In this document: positions 35,482 to 44,422 of the stretch, piece by piece | Layout of the letters: the number at the start of each line of letters is the position of its first letter | Numbering within the stretch: the first letter of the stretch is position 1 | NCBI RefSeq assembly: GCF_019145435.1 | Contig: NZ_JAHSTS010000001.1 | Coordinates: 443,501-507,500, forward strand | Source of the DNA: Pseudomonas ekonensis | GTDB taxonomy: Bacteria > Pseudomonadota > Gammaproteobacteria > Pseudomonadales > Pseudomonadaceae | Direction: 5' to 3' | Length of the DNA stretch: 64,000 bases | Made by a program: the position numbers and the translations under genes | The notes under the pieces: model-generated | What the model saw: only the letters and a program-made list of their open reading frames with translations | What the model was told of the DNA's origin: nothing | Databases searched by the model: none

Positions 35482-35631
35482 TCCGGCGCCGATGTGCGGC
35501 CATCGGCTGCGATTTTCCGTCGCAGTGATGGCTAATTGCTCAGATCCTGAGCCAGATCAACGTTTATCCAATGCGTGCGCTTAGAGTCAGCAGCCCTGCC
35601 GACTCTTTCCAATAAAACGAGCGCGCTCTCC

Positions 35632-37224
35632 ATGAAGATCAATCTCCCGGTGACCGGGCGCAACGTCGATGTTGCGCCCGATGCGAACATTCTCTCGACC
35701 ACCGATCTGAACAGCGCGATCACCTACGCCAACGACGACTTCATCAACATCTGCGGTTACAGCCGTGACGAGCTGTTGGGCGCGCCGCACAACCTGCTGC
35801 GCCATCCGGACATGCCGCCCCAGGCGTTCGCCCACATGTGGCAGACGCTCAAGCGCGGGCGTTCCTGGATGGGGCTGGTGAAGAACCGCTGCAAGAACGG
35901 TGATCATTACTGGGTCAGCGCCTATGTCACGCCGGTGACGCAGAACGGCGCGGCGGTGGAGTACCAGTCGGTGCGCACCCGGCCGGATGCGCGGCTGGTG
36001 GCGGCGGCGGAGCGGGCCTATGCGCGGTTGCGTGAAGGTCGCACGTCGCCTTGGGCGCGCCTGCCGGTGTTGGGGTTGCGGGGGCGGATCACGGCGCTGG
36101 CCAGTGCGTTGCTGGCGCTGGTGTTGGGCACCGAGGCGTGGCTGCGGCCGGAGTCGCTGTGGATCGATGCCGGGGCGTTCGTGGTCGGCAGCGCGGTTTG
36201 CGCCCTCGGCGTGGGCTGGCTGCTGCGGCCGCTGGAGCGCTTGACCGCGCGGGCGCAAACCATCGCCGACAACCCCTTGAGCCAGGGCATCTACACCGGC
36301 CGGCGGGACCAGTTCGGCCAGATCGAGTTTGCCTTGCAGATGCTGGAGGCCCAGGTCGGCGCGGTGGTCGGGCGGATCGGCGACGCTTCGCAGCGGCTGG
36401 CCGGGCACGCGGCGCAATTGGTCGATCACCTGCACAGCAGCCACACCAGCAGCCTGGCCCAGCAGGCGGAAACCGATCAGGTGGCGGCGGCGATCCATCA
36501 GATGGCGGCCAGCGTCGCCGAGGTGGCCAGCCATGCCCAGCAGGCCTCGGTGGCGGCGGACATGGCCGGCACGGAAACCCGTGAAGGGCATCTGCTGGTC
36601 GGCGAAAGCCGTAGCGCGGTGCTGCGCCTGGCCGAAGAGCTGGGCCGGGCGACCGAGGTGATCCATCAACTGGAAGGCCACAGCAGCGAGATTTCCGGGG
36701 TGCTGGAGGTGATCCGCAGCATCGCCGAGCAGACCAATCTGCTGGCGCTCAACGCCGCCATCGAAGCGGCGCGGGCCGGGGATGCCGGGCGCGGGTTCGC
36801 GGTGGTGGCCGACGAAGTGCGCGGGCTGGCCCAGCGCACCCAGCAATCGACCAACGAGATCCAGCGGATGATCAGCACGCTGCAGAACGGCGCCCGGGAC
36901 GCGGTGCTGGCCATGCAGCAGAGCGGCGAGCATGTGGACAACAGCGTCGAACAGGCGAAGCGCGCGGCGCAGGCACTGGACGGCATCAGCGGGCGGGTGG
37001 GGCAGATCACCGAAATGAGCCTGCAGATCGCGGCGGCGGTGGAGGAGCAGAGCGCGGTGAGCGAGGACATCAACCGCAACATCGTCAGCATCCGCTCGGC
37101 CTGCGAGGTGACGGTGGACGAAGGGCGGCAGAGCCAGGCCAACTCGCAGGACGTGGCGGGGCTGGCGGGGGACCTGCGGTCGCTGGCGCGGGAATTCTGG
37201 GGGCGGCGCCAGCTCAGGGATTGA
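35632..37224 (+). CDS. PAS-domain methyl-accepting chemotaxis protein (Aer-like)
   Basis: 530 aa from ATG 35632. The N-terminal PAS domain (about 1-115) has ITYANDDFINICGYSRDELLG, HNLLRHPDMPPQAFAHMWQT and KNRCKNGDHYWVSAYVTPV, the Aer signature. Two membrane helices around 155-195 form a hairpin without a periplasmic domain, followed by HAMP (LLRPLERLTARAQTIADNPL). The signalling tip is IRSIAEQTNLLALNAAIEAA, then GRGFAVVADEVRGLAQRTQ. It probably senses redox or energy state through a PAS-bound flavin. There is no C-terminal CheR-docking pentapeptide. Single gene followed by a REPIN. Confidence 0.9.
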   Translation: MKINLPVTGRNVDVAPDANILSTTDLNSAITYANDDFINICGYSRDELLGAPHNLLRHPDMPPQAFAHMWQTLKRGRSWMGLVKNRCKNGDHYWVSAYVTPVTQNGAAVEYQSVRTRPDARLVAAAERAYARLREGRTSPWARLPVLGLRGRITALASALLALVLGTEAWLRPESLWIDAGAFVVGSAVCALGVGWLLRPLERLTARAQTIADNPLSQGIYTGRRDQFGQIEFALQMLEAQVGAVVGRIGDASQRLAGHAAQLVDHLHSSHTSSLAQQAETDQVAAAIHQMAASVAEVASHAQQASVAADMAGTETREGHLLVGESRSAVLRLAEELGRATEVIHQLEGHSSEISGVLEVIRSIAEQTNLLALNAAIEAARAGDAGRGFAVVADEVRGLAQRTQQSTNEIQRMISTLQNGARDAVLAMQQSGEHVDNSVEQAKRAAQALDGISGRVGQITEMSLQIAAAVEEQSAVSEDINRNIVSIRSACEVTVDEGRQSQANSQDVAGLAGDLRSLAREFWGRRQLRD

Positions 37225-37236
37225 GGGTGTTCCGGC

Positions 37237-37338
37237 CGGCCTCATCGCCAGCAGGCTGGCTCCCGCAGGGGGCATGGGGGCACAAGATCTGTGAACGACC
37301 CGGCCCCTGTGGGAGCTAGCTTGCTGGCGATGAGGCCG
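37237..37338. repeat. REPIN of the gccagc-type
   Basis: cggcctcatcgccagcaggc... mirrored by ...gctagcttgctggcgatgag with inner ctcccgcaggg / cccctgtgggag. It separates the convergent chemoreceptor and cysteine-cluster genes. Confidence 0.85.
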
Positions 37339-37361
37339 CCAGCCCCGATGCAAGGTCCGGA

Positions 37362-38111
37362 TCAAGCCGCCCGCAACGGAATGAAGGCATAGGTCAGCGC
37401 CGGCTCGGACGCCACTTGCGCTCCCGCCGCCCGCACTTGCCCGGCAATGTCTTCGCCGGAGACATGGAACTGCCATTCGCCGGGCGCCTCGGCCAGCGGT
37501 TGCGCCGTCACCTGGTCGATTACGCCGGCCAGCGCCGCCATGTCCGGCAGGTAGGCGGTGAAGCCGTCGCCCTTGAGCGCGGTGGTGCGGATGCCGAGCA
37601 GCCCGCAGACCGCCTCTTTGATCCGGATGTCGTCGCGGTCCGCCTGGCGCGACCGCTGGATCAGCTCCACCAGTTCACGGTCCGCCAGCTCCCCGCCGAC
37701 GATCAGCTCCGGCCCCTGGGTCCAGGATTCCGGCGGGCAGTCCTTGGCGGCGGGGTCGAGCGGGATGTGCGGGTTGATCTCCGCCGGGTAGATGCGGCAC
37801 ACCAACGGGCGGCGTTCGTAGATGCGGCACAGCTTGTCTTCGTCAAGATTCCGGCAGGGGCCGACGTTGTAGGCGGCGAAGGTGATCGCCACGTGGGCCT
37901 GGGCCTCTGCGCTGCGCACCACGGCCGAACGGCGTTCGGCGTGCTCGCGCTGCTGCGCCGGCAAGCCCAGGCCGTTGCCGAGGAACGCCTCCACCAGCAC
38001 GATCACCTGACCGCCGTCCGCCGCCCACATGCGGGTTTCGGCCAGGGTCAGGGGCACATGGTGGTCGGTGCAGCATTTGCCGCAGCCCACGCAGGAAAAC
38101 GTCGTATTCAT
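37362..38111 (-). CDS. YkgJ-family cysteine cluster protein
   Basis: 249 aa. The N-terminal CVGCGKCCTDHHVPLT, then GPCRNLDEDKLCRIYERRPLVCRIYP and a later CPPESW form the CxxCxxCC plus C-x(n)-C pattern of the YkgJ / UPF0153 family, thought to bind zinc or iron. It differs from the shorter members by about 100 extra C-terminal residues, including DRELVELIQRSRQADRDDIR. No biochemical role is established. Confidence 0.8.
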   Translation of the reverse strand: MNTTFSCVGCGKCCTDHHVPLTLAETRMWAADGGQVIVLVEAFLGNGLGLPAQQREHAERRSAVVRSAEAQAHVAITFAAYNVGPCRNLDEDKLCRIYERRPLVCRIYPAEINPHIPLDPAAKDCPPESWTQGPELIVGGELADRELVELIQRSRQADRDDIRIKEAVCGLLGIRTTALKGDGFTAYLPDMAALAGVIDQVTAQPLAEAPGEWQFHVSGEDIAGQVRAAGAQVASEPALTYAFIPLRAA

Positions 38112-38194
38112 TGAGCGGCCAATCTTCGGTCAGGAGGTGGAACGGCGACGGAAAGCCGCCGGGCTAAGCCCCGGCGAAGCAAGTTGCACGCCAT

Positions 38195-38515
38195 TCACCG
38201 ACCCTTGGCGGTGGGTCGCACCGAGTCCCATTCGGTGACGTAGGCGCTTTTGGACTTTCTGTCGTACAGGCACAGCTCGGTGCCTTGTTGGCCTTTCATG
38301 TGTTTTTGCGGGTACTGGCCCTGCAACAACACGGCGGTGTAGCCGACCCGGTCGTCGAACGGCGCGGCGGTGCCGACGGGCTTGGGGGCTTTCAGGCCGC
38401 TGGCCTGGGTGCAGGCGGCGAGCACGGCCTTGTCGTGGGCGGCCCAGGCGTCGGGGCTGGAGGCCTGGGCCAGCGGGGCGAGGGCAGCGAGGCACAAGAG
38501 GGTGAGGGCTTTCAT
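38195..38515 (-). CDS. Small exported protein, unknown function
   Basis: 106 aa from ATG 38515; an upstream start 25 codons earlier gives no signal peptide. The start MKALTLLCLAALAPLAQASS is a signal peptide. The mature protein has two cysteines (VLAACTQASG and ELCLYDRKSKSAY) that could form a disulphide, and ends WDSVRPTAKGR. Conserved-looking, with no family recognised. An independent gene by spacing. Confidence 0.7.
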   Translation of the reverse strand: MKALTLLCLAALAPLAQASSPDAWAAHDKAVLAACTQASGLKAPKPVGTAAPFDDRVGYTAVLLQGQYPQKHMKGQQGTELCLYDRKSKSAYVTEWDSVRPTAKGR

Positions 38516-38639
38516 GGTTCGGCATCCTTGGGGGTGGGTGTCCAAGGTTCGAAGTATGCCTGATGGGTTGCGGTTGTCAGTGCTGGCCATTCGAGGGCAC
38601 TGCCCTGTGGCGCCTTCATGGACGCCATCGCCGGCAGGC

Positions 38640-39122
38640 TCAGTCGGGCACGGGCTCGCGGCGGACCACGTACATCCCGGCGCTTTCGTACAGGCGTTGC
38701 GCCCGCAGGTTGTCTTCCAGCACCTTCAGGTCGACGAAGCCTTCCTGGCGCGCCTGAAACCTCTTGAACACCTCCAGCAGCAGCGCCCGGCCCAGGCCCC
38801 GGCCCTGAAGGCGGGGATGCACCACCAGGTTCTTCAGGTACGAACTGGTCCAGCACTGCGCCACGCCGACGATGCCTTCGGCGTCACTGGCGATCAGGCA
38901 CAGCGTCGGGTCGTATTCCGGGTCGCTTTCGAACTGCTGTTGCCAGAGATCCAGCGCCGGCACCCGACCGCCGCCTTCGCGGTAGCCGAGTTCCATCAGG
39001 CGGTGCACCGCCGGCGCCAGTTCGGTGCGGTAGGTGGAAAGTCCGATCCCGTTCGGCCACTCGACGGGCGGCACGTCCTGGCCGAGGTCGCGCCGCATCA
39101 GGTAGCAGAAGGTCTCGGCCAT
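38640..39122 (-). CDS. GNAT-family N-acetyltransferase
   Basis: 160 aa. Motif A of the acetyl-CoA site is LVVHPRLQGRGLGRALLLEV. The C-terminal NLRAQRLYESAGMYVVRREP is the usual GNAT ending. It starts 3 nt after the cheV stop, so it shares the cheV transcript and its FliA-type promoter. The acceptor substrate is unknown; co-transcription with cheV hints at a role in motility or chemotaxis, which is inference. Confidence 0.85.
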   Translation of the reverse strand: MAETFCYLMRRDLGQDVPPVEWPNGIGLSTYRTELAPAVHRLMELGYREGGGRVPALDLWQQQFESDPEYDPTLCLIASDAEGIVGVAQCWTSSYLKNLVVHPRLQGRGLGRALLLEVFKRFQARQEGFVDLKVLEDNLRAQRLYESAGMYVVRREPVPD

Positions 39123-39125
39123 CGG

Positions 39126-40028
39126 TCAATGGCCCTGGGCGGCGACGTACTTGGCCGCTTCGATCAGGCAATGGGTGAGTTCCGGCGAGGAGAACTTGGT
39201 CAGCACCCCGTTGGCCCCGGCCTGACGGGCCTTTTCGCTGTTCATCGCGCTGTCGAGCGAGGTGTGCAGCAGCACATAGAGGTGGGCGAAGTCCGGTGTC
39301 TCGCGCAGGGTGCGGGTGAAGGCGTAGCCGTCCATCTCCGACATTTCGATGTCCGAGACGATCAGGTTGATCTCCTGCGCCGTGCCTTGCAGGTCCAGCA
39401 GGCAGCCGATGGCTTCCTTGGCGCTGCGGGCGGTGTGGCATTCCAGGCCGAGGTTGCGCAGGGTGTGCACCGATTGCTGCAGCGCCACCTGGCTGTCGTC
39501 CACCACCAGGATGCGCGCGTTGCCCAGCACTTCGGCGTCTTCCATGCTCAGTTCGGTCGGGGTCAGGTCGATCTCCACCGGGGCGATGCCGTGGATGACC
39601 TTTTCGATGTCCAGCACCTGCACCAGCGTGCCGTCCACCGACGTGACGCCGGTGATGTAGGCGCGCGAGCCGCCGGAGCCGAAGGGCGGCGGTTTGATGT
39701 CGGTGGTCAGGCAGTGGACGATCTTGCTCACCGCCTGCACGTGCAGGCCCTGTTTCGAACGGCTGACGTCGGTGACGATCAGGCAGCCGCCGTTGGGATC
39801 CTCCAGCGGCCGCTCGCCGATGGCGCGGCTCAGGTCAATGACCGACAGCGAGGTCCCGCGCAGGGTGGCGATGCCTTTGACGTGGGGGTGCGACTCCGGC
39901 AGCTTGGTCAGCGGCGGGCAGGGGATGATTTCACTGACTTTCAGCAGGTTGATCGCCATCAGCTTGCCGCTGCGCAAGGTAAACAGCAGAAGCGAAAGTG
40001 AATCTGCGCGGGCTTTGTTGGAAGACAT
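39126..40028 (-). CDS. cheV: Chemotaxis coupling protein CheV
   Basis: 300 aa: CheW-like domain (about 1-160; SEIIPCPPLTKLPESHPHVKG and LSVIDLSRAIGERP) followed by a receiver domain (about 170-300; ILVVDDSQVALQQSV, phospho-Asp in LIVSDIEMSEMDGYAF, Lys in VLTKFSSPEL). CheV couples receptors to CheA and may act as a phosphate sink. Pseudomonas has several CheV copies; this one is not in a flagellar cluster but has a FliA-type promoter. Confidence 0.93.
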   Translation of the reverse strand: MSSNKARADSLSLLLFTLRSGKLMAINLLKVSEIIPCPPLTKLPESHPHVKGIATLRGTSLSVIDLSRAIGERPLEDPNGGCLIVTDVSRSKQGLHVQAVSKIVHCLTTDIKPPPFGSGGSRAYITGVTSVDGTLVQVLDIEKVIHGIAPVEIDLTPTELSMEDAEVLGNARILVVDDSQVALQQSVHTLRNLGLECHTARSAKEAIGCLLDLQGTAQEINLIVSDIEMSEMDGYAFTRTLRETPDFAHLYVLLHTSLDSAMNSEKARQAGANGVLTKFSSPELTHCLIEAAKYVAAQGH

Positions 40029-40092
40029 AAAAACCTTCTGTTGAAAAAGGTGAGCGGCGATCCGCGGATCGCCAGCAGGTATCGATGCCGGG

Positions 40093-40119
40093 TTATCGAC
40101 TTGATGCCGGCAGGCTTTA
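40093..40119 (-). promoter_or_regulatory. Sigma28 (FliA) promoter of cheV-GNAT
   Basis: Read on the minus strand: TAAAG (40119-40115), 14 nt, GTCGATAA (40100-40093). The FliA consensus is TAAAG-N14-GCCGATAA, so spacing is exact and one base differs. It ends 65 nt before the cheV ATG. Confidence 0.75.
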
Positions 40120-40151
40120 GGGATTCTGGCGCCAATCGGACGGCGTGGCGG

Positions 40152-41714
40152 TCATTTCATCCCCAGCCTTTTGGCCAGCCGTCCCAGGTTCGCCCGGTCC
40201 AGCCCCAGCTCGCGGGCGGCGCTGGCCCAGTTGTCCCGGTGGCGTTCCAGGGCGGCGCCGATCAGTTGGCGCTGGTACTGCTCGGTGGCGCTGCGCAGAT
40301 CTGCGGCCATCGGCGGTACGACGGCTGCGGCGGCGGGCGGCGCCAGGTTATCCACAACCTCGCGGGGCAAGTCGAGGTCCGCGGCATGCAAGGTGAGGAT
40401 CTTCGGCCGCACCTTGCAGTTGCCCAGCGCCTTGAGCGCGCTGCGGCCGATCAGGTGTTCCAGTTCGCGCACGTTGCCCGGCCAAGTGTAGGCCAGCAGC
40501 GCCTCTTGGGCGTCGGCGCTCAGGCGCAGGCTGCCCAGGCCCATGCGCGAGCGGTTCTGCTCCAGGAAAAAACCGCTGAGCAGCAGCACGTCGCGGCCCC
40601 GGTCGCGCAGGGCCGGCACCCGCAAGGGGTACACGCTCAGGCGGTGGTAGAAGTCGGCGCGGTAGCGGCCGTTGCGCACTTCGTCGGCCAGGTCGCGGTT
40701 GGTGGCGGCGATCAGGCGCACGTCCACCTGGTGTTCCTTGTCCGAGCCCAGGCGCTGCAGCTGACCGCTTTGCAGCACCCGCAACAGCTTGGCCTGCACG
40801 GTCAGCGACAGTTCGCCGACTTCGTCGAGGAACAGTGTGCCGCCGTTGGCCAGTTCGAACTTGCCGCGCCGGTCGGCGGTGGCGCCGGTGAAGGCGCCGC
40901 GCACGTGGCCGAACAGTTCGCTTTCCACCAGGGTGTCCGGCAGGGCGGCGCAGTTGAGGCTGATGATCGGCTTGTCGGCCCGGGGCGAGGCGGCGTGGAT
41001 CGCTTGGGCCACCAGTTCCTTGCCGACCCCGGTCTCGCCGGTGATCAGCACGGTCAGGTCGCTGCCGCCCACCAACTGGATCTCTTCCACCAGGCGTTTG
41101 TGGGCCTTGCCCTGGCCGATCATTTCCCGGTGCTGCTGGCCGCTGGCCTGGCGGTAGACCTCGGCGCGCTGGTGCTCGTCCTCGGCGCGCAGCGCCAGGC
41201 GTTCGATGCGTTCGGCGGCGTTCACCGTGGCCGAGGCCAGGCTGGCGAAGGCTTGCAGGGCGTCGAGTTCGATCGGCTCGAAGCGCTCGGGGTCGAGGGC
41301 GTCGAGGGTGATCAGGCCCCACAGCCGTTCATCGACGAACAGCGGGCAGCCGAGGCAGTCATGGACCTCCAGGTGGTCGGCCAGCCCGTCCACCAGGCCG
41401 TCGTAGGGGTCGGGCAGTTCGCTGTCGGCGGCGAAACGGGTCGGGCCGGCGCCCGCCAGCAGCACTTCGAAACGCGGGTGCTCGCTGACCTTGAAACGGC
41501 GCCCCAGGGTATCGGGGCTCAGGCCGTCCACCGCCAGCGGCACCAGGCAGTCGCCGTCCAGGCGCAACAGCGCGGCGGCGTCGCACGGCAGCAGCGCGCG
41601 CATGGCTTCGAGCAGGCGTCGGTAGCGCTCGCCTTCGGGCAGTTCGCGGGACAGGTCGGCGACGAGGGGCAACAGGGCGGTGAGCAGGGATTTGGCGGAC
41701 ATGGCGGTAGTCAT
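40152..41714 (-). CDS. norR: Nitric-oxide-responsive sigma54 activator NorR
   Basis: 520 aa. N-terminal GAF domain (about 1-180) that in E. coli NorR binds a non-haem iron sensing NO. AAA+ domain with Walker A GETGVGKE (226-233), sigma54-contact loop GAFTGA (273-278) and Walker [13 protein letters not shown]. The C-terminal Fis-type helix-turn-helix is [20 protein letters not shown]. Divergent from hmp with NorR-type sites between, as in other Pseudomonas. A second Met at 41702 is an alternative start that would clear the first operator. Confidence 0.92.
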   Translation of the reverse strand: MTTAMSAKSLLTALLPLVADLSRELPEGERYRRLLEAMRALLPCDAAALLRLDGDCLVPLAVDGLSPDTLGRRFKVSEHPRFEVLLAGAGPTRFAADSELPDPYDGLVDGLADHLEVHDCLGCPLFVDERLWGLITLDALDPERFEPIELDALQAFASLASATVNAAERIERLALRAEDEHQRAEVYRQASGQQHREMIGQGKAHKRLVEEIQLVGGSDLTVLITGETGVGKELVAQAIHAASPRADKPIISLNCAALPDTLVESELFGHVRGAFTGATADRRGKFELANGGTLFLDEVGELSLTVQAKLLRVLQSGQLQRLGSDKEHQVDVRLIAATNRDLADEVRNGRYRADFYHRLSVYPLRVPALRDRGRDVLLLSGFFLEQNRSRMGLGSLRLSADAQEALLAYTWPGNVRELEHLIGRSALKALGNCKVRPKILTLHAADLDLPREVVDNLAPPAAAAVVPPMAADLRSATEQYQRQLIGAALERHRDNWASAARELGLDRANLGRLAKRLGMK

Positions 41715-41765
41715 TCGGACTCTGTGTAGTCGGCGTGACTATACGCGTGGATATGTCGATATGAC
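41710..41765. promoter_or_regulatory. Three NorR-type GT-N7-AC enhancer sites
   Basis: GTCATTCGGAC (41710-41720), GTCGGCGTGAC (41729-41739) and GTCGATATGAC (41755-41765). NorR of E. coli and Ralstonia binds GT-N7-AC sites, three upstream of norV in E. coli. The first overlaps the assigned norR start codon. Confidence 0.7.
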
Positions 41766-41805
41766 TACGATATTCATAACTAACTGATTTTGTTGAATAA
41801 AAAAC

Positions 41806-41822
41806 TTGGCATGAAAGCTGAA
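41806..41822 (+). promoter_or_regulatory. Sigma54-like promoter of hmp
   Basis: TTGGCATG-N4-CTGAA at 41806-41822 resembles the -24/-12 consensus YTGGCACG-N4-TTGCW. The -24 GG is present; at -12 the expected GC reads GA. Position downstream of the three NorR sites and 42 nt before the hmp ATG supports it. Confidence 0.5.
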
Positions 41823-41863
41823 ACGCTTAAGGCATTAATCAAGAGAGCCCAGGAGTCACCCTT

Positions 41864-43045
41864 ATGCTTAGCGTTCAGGACCGTGCAATCATCAAATCCA
41901 CCGTGCCGTTGCTGGAGAGCGGCGGCGAAGCGCTGATCACCCATTTCTACCGCATGATGCTGTCCGAATACCCTGAGGTGCGCCCGCTGTTCAACCAGGC
42001 CCACCAGGCCAGCGGCGACCAGCCCCGGGCCCTGGCCAACGGCGTGCTGATGTACGCCCGCCACATCGATCAGCTCGACCAGTTGGGCGATCTGGTGGCC
42101 AAGATCATCAACAAGCACGTGGCGTTGCAGATCCTGCCGGAGCACTACCCGATCGTCGGCAGCTGCCTGCTGCGCGCGATCTCCGAAGTGCTGGGCGACG
42201 AGATCGCGACGCCTGAGGTCATGAGCGCCTGGGGCGCGGCCTACGGCCAGCTCGCTGACATCCTGATCGGTGCCGAATCCGCCATCTACGACCAGAAGGA
42301 ACAGGCGCCCGGCGGCTGGCGCGGGGCGCGAGAGTTCATCGTCGCGGCCAGGGTCGAGGAGAGCGCAGAAATCATTTCGTTCTACTTCGAGCCGGCGGAC
42401 AAGGGCCCGATTCTTGCGGCCGAACCTGGCCAGTACATCGGCATGAAACTGATCCTCGACGGCGAAGAGATCCGCCGCAACTACTCGCTGTCGGCGCTGG
42501 CGAACAACGGCCAATACCGCATCAGCGTCAAGCGCGAGCCGGGCGGACGCGCCTCCAACCACCTGCATGACCAACTGCACGTCGGGGCCAGCATCCAACT
42601 GTTCCCGCCATCGGGCGAGTTCACCCTGACCGACAGCGACAAACCGCTGGTGCTGATCAGCGGCGGCGTCGGCATCACGCCGACCCTGGCGATGCTGGAG
42701 GCGGCGCTGGAGACCGAGCGTCCGGTGCACTTCATCCACTGCGCGCGCAACGGCGGTGTGCATGCGTTCCGTGACTGGGTCGACGGGCTGGCCGAGCGCC
42801 ACCCGCAGCTCAAGCGCTTCTACTGCTATGCCGAGGACGACGGCGTGAGCCCGGCGGCGGACAAGGTCGGGCTGTTGAGCGAGGAGCAGCTGGGCCAATG
42901 GCTGCCGGCGCAGCGTGACGTGGACGCCTACTTCCTGGGGCCGAAGGGCTTCATGGCGGCCATCAAGCGCCACCTCAAGGCGCTGGGCGTGCCGGAGGCG
43001 CAGAGCCGTTTCGAGTTCTTCGGGCCGGCGGCTGCGCTGGAGTGA
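41864..43045 (+). CDS. hmp: Flavohaemoglobin, nitric oxide dioxygenase
   Basis: 393-aa enzyme that oxidises NO to nitrate with O2 and NAD(P)H. Globin domain 1-140 with the distal pair Tyr29 and Gln53 and proximal His85 (IINKHVALQI). FAD domain motif RRNYSLSALAN and KREPGGRASNHLHD; NAD domain GGVGITPTLAMLEAALE; C-terminal YFLGPKGFM and FEFFGP. Length is normal. Control by the divergent NorR is strongly suggested by the sites between the genes. Confidence 0.96.
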   Translation: MLSVQDRAIIKSTVPLLESGGEALITHFYRMMLSEYPEVRPLFNQAHQASGDQPRALANGVLMYARHIDQLDQLGDLVAKIINKHVALQILPEHYPIVGSCLLRAISEVLGDEIATPEVMSAWGAAYGQLADILIGAESAIYDQKEQAPGGWRGAREFIVAARVEESAEIISFYFEPADKGPILAAEPGQYIGMKLILDGEEIRRNYSLSALANNGQYRISVKREPGGRASNHLHDQLHVGASIQLFPPSGEFTLTDSDKPLVLISGGVGITPTLAMLEAALETERPVHFIHCARNGGVHAFRDWVDGLAERHPQLKRFYCYAEDDGVSPAADKVGLLSEEQLGQWLPAQRDVDAYFLGPKGFMAAIKRHLKALGVPEAQSRFEFFGPAAALE

Positions 43046-43065
43046 TCTGAAACCGGGCGGTCTTC

Positions 43066-43137
43066 ATCGCGGGCAAGCCCGCTCCCGCAGGATTTGTGTG
43101 CGACACAGATCTGTGTGGGAGCGGGCTTGCCCGCGAT
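43066..43137. repeat. REPIN of the gcgggcttgcccgc type
   Basis: atcgcgggcaagcccgctcc at the left is mirrored by gtgggagcgggcttgcccgc ending gat at 43137, with an inner tgtgtgcgacacag. Complete palindrome 20 nt after the hmp stop. Confidence 0.9.
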
Positions 43138-43261
43138 TGGCCGTGATGCGGTCCCGATTCTTAAAAAGTGTTTAAAGGTTAATCGTTTCTTAACCGGTTT
43201 ATCGTTTATTCCCCGATGCTGATGATAGGCGCTCGTTCGTTTACAGGATCAGGATCGCCCC

Positions 43262-43816
43262 ATGTCGCACCTCACCTTCTCCCGCCGTTTCAGCCTGGCC
43301 GCGCTGAGCCTGTCGGCTGCCTTGTTAGCCAGCCCGTTCGCGTCTGCCGAATCTGCCCTGATCGAGCCCAAAAGCCTGATCGTCGACCGGAGCCTGCCCC
43401 AGGGGCAGCAAACGGCCATGGAGCTGGCGGCGCGGCGTTACGGCAGTTTCTGGAACTCGGGGGAGGAGGCGTTGGCCACGGCGGCGCTGTCGCCGCAGTT
43501 CGTCGACATGACCCCGCCGCAAGGCCGGGTGCAGGGGCCGACCGGCCCGTTGCTGGCGTCCAGGTTCTTCCGCACGGCGGTGCCGGACCTGAGCTGCGAG
43601 ATCGAGCAGATGATCGTCGCCGGTGACCGCGTGGTGGTGCATCTGCACTTTCGCGGGCATTTCACCGGCACCTTCAAGGCTCTCAAAGGGCAGGGCCAGC
43701 GTGTAGACTTCCGGGCAACCGATATCTATCAGATCGCCAATGGCCGGATCGCGGCCAATTGGCATATCGAAGACAACATCAGCCTGATGGCGCAATTGCA
43801 GGCGCCGGCCGGCTGA
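43262..43816 (+). CDS. Exported SnoaL-like (NTF2-fold) protein
   Basis: 184 aa. Signal peptide FSLAALSLSAALLASPFASA. The mature part has the SnoaL/ester-cyclase pattern: YGSFWNSGEEALATAALSPQ, VHLHFRGHFTGTFKALKGQG, RVDFRATDIYQIANGRIAAN. These predicted-polyketide-cyclase-like proteins are mostly uncharacterised small-molecule binders or enzymes. It stands 25 nt before dsbB on the same strand and may be co-transcribed. Confidence 0.75.
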   Translation: MSHLTFSRRFSLAALSLSAALLASPFASAESALIEPKSLIVDRSLPQGQQTAMELAARRYGSFWNSGEEALATAALSPQFVDMTPPQGRVQGPTGPLLASRFFRTAVPDLSCEIEQMIVAGDRVVVHLHFRGHFTGTFKALKGQGQRVDFRATDIYQIANGRIAANWHIEDNISLMAQLQAPAG

Positions 43817-43841
43817 ACCATGGACATGAAAGGGAAACGCG

Positions 43842-44351
43842 ATGAGCGAGGAATCGATTCGGTTGGGACGTGAGCGGCGCTGGCTGGTGCTGCTGGGCAT
43901 CATCTGCCTGGCGCTGATCGGCGGGGCGCTGTACATGCAGATCGTGCTGGGCGAGGCGCCGTGCCCGCTGTGCATCCTGCAGCGCTATGCGTTGCTGCTG
44001 ATCGCGCTGTTCGCGTTCATCGGCGCGGCCATGCGCACCCGCCGCAGCGTCACGGTGTTCGAGGCGCTGGTGGTGATTTGCGCGCTGGCCGGGGCCGGGG
44101 TGGCGGGGCATCACGTGTACACCCAGTTCTACCCGGCGGTGAGCTGCGGCATCGATGTGCTGCAGCCGATCGTCGATGACCTGCCGCTGGCGAAGATCTT
44201 CCCGCTGGGCTTCCAGGTGGACGGTTTCTGCTCGACGCCGTACCCGCCGATCCTCGGCCTGTCGCTGGCCCAGTGGGCGCTGCTGGCCTTCGTGCTGGTG
44301 GTGGTCCTGGTGCCGCTGCTGACCGCGCGCAACCGCCGGGCGTTGCGCTGA
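43842..44351 (+). CDS. dsbB: Disulphide bond formation protein B
   Basis: 169-aa inner-membrane quinone reductase that reoxidises DsbA. Four membrane helices. First periplasmic cysteine pair in LGEAPCPLCILQR (CxxC) and second pair in AVSCGIDVLQPIV and QVDGFCSTPYP. The N-terminus is short and charged. Pseudomonas carries two DsbB-type proteins; this size and layout fit either. It is not linked to the DipZ thiol pathway 10 kb downstream except by function. Confidence 0.9.
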   Translation: MSEESIRLGRERRWLVLLGIICLALIGGALYMQIVLGEAPCPLCILQRYALLLIALFAFIGAAMRTRRSVTVFEALVVICALAGAGVAGHHVYTQFYPAVSCGIDVLQPIVDDLPLAKIFPLGFQVDGFCSTPYPPILGLSLAQWALLAFVLVVVLVPLLTARNRRALR

Positions 44352-44382
44352 GTCAACTTATCCCAAGGCTTGCCGATACAGG

Positions 44383-44422
44383 ACGGCACCCCGATTTCCG
44401 GGTTCGGAGATCGGGGCGCCGT
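44383..44422 (+). terminator. Strong hairpin after dsbB
   Basis: ACGGC-a-CCCCGAT (44383-44395) pairs with ATCGGGG-c-GCCGT (44410-44422) with one mismatch. No T run follows, so termination is uncertain. Confidence 0.4.
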
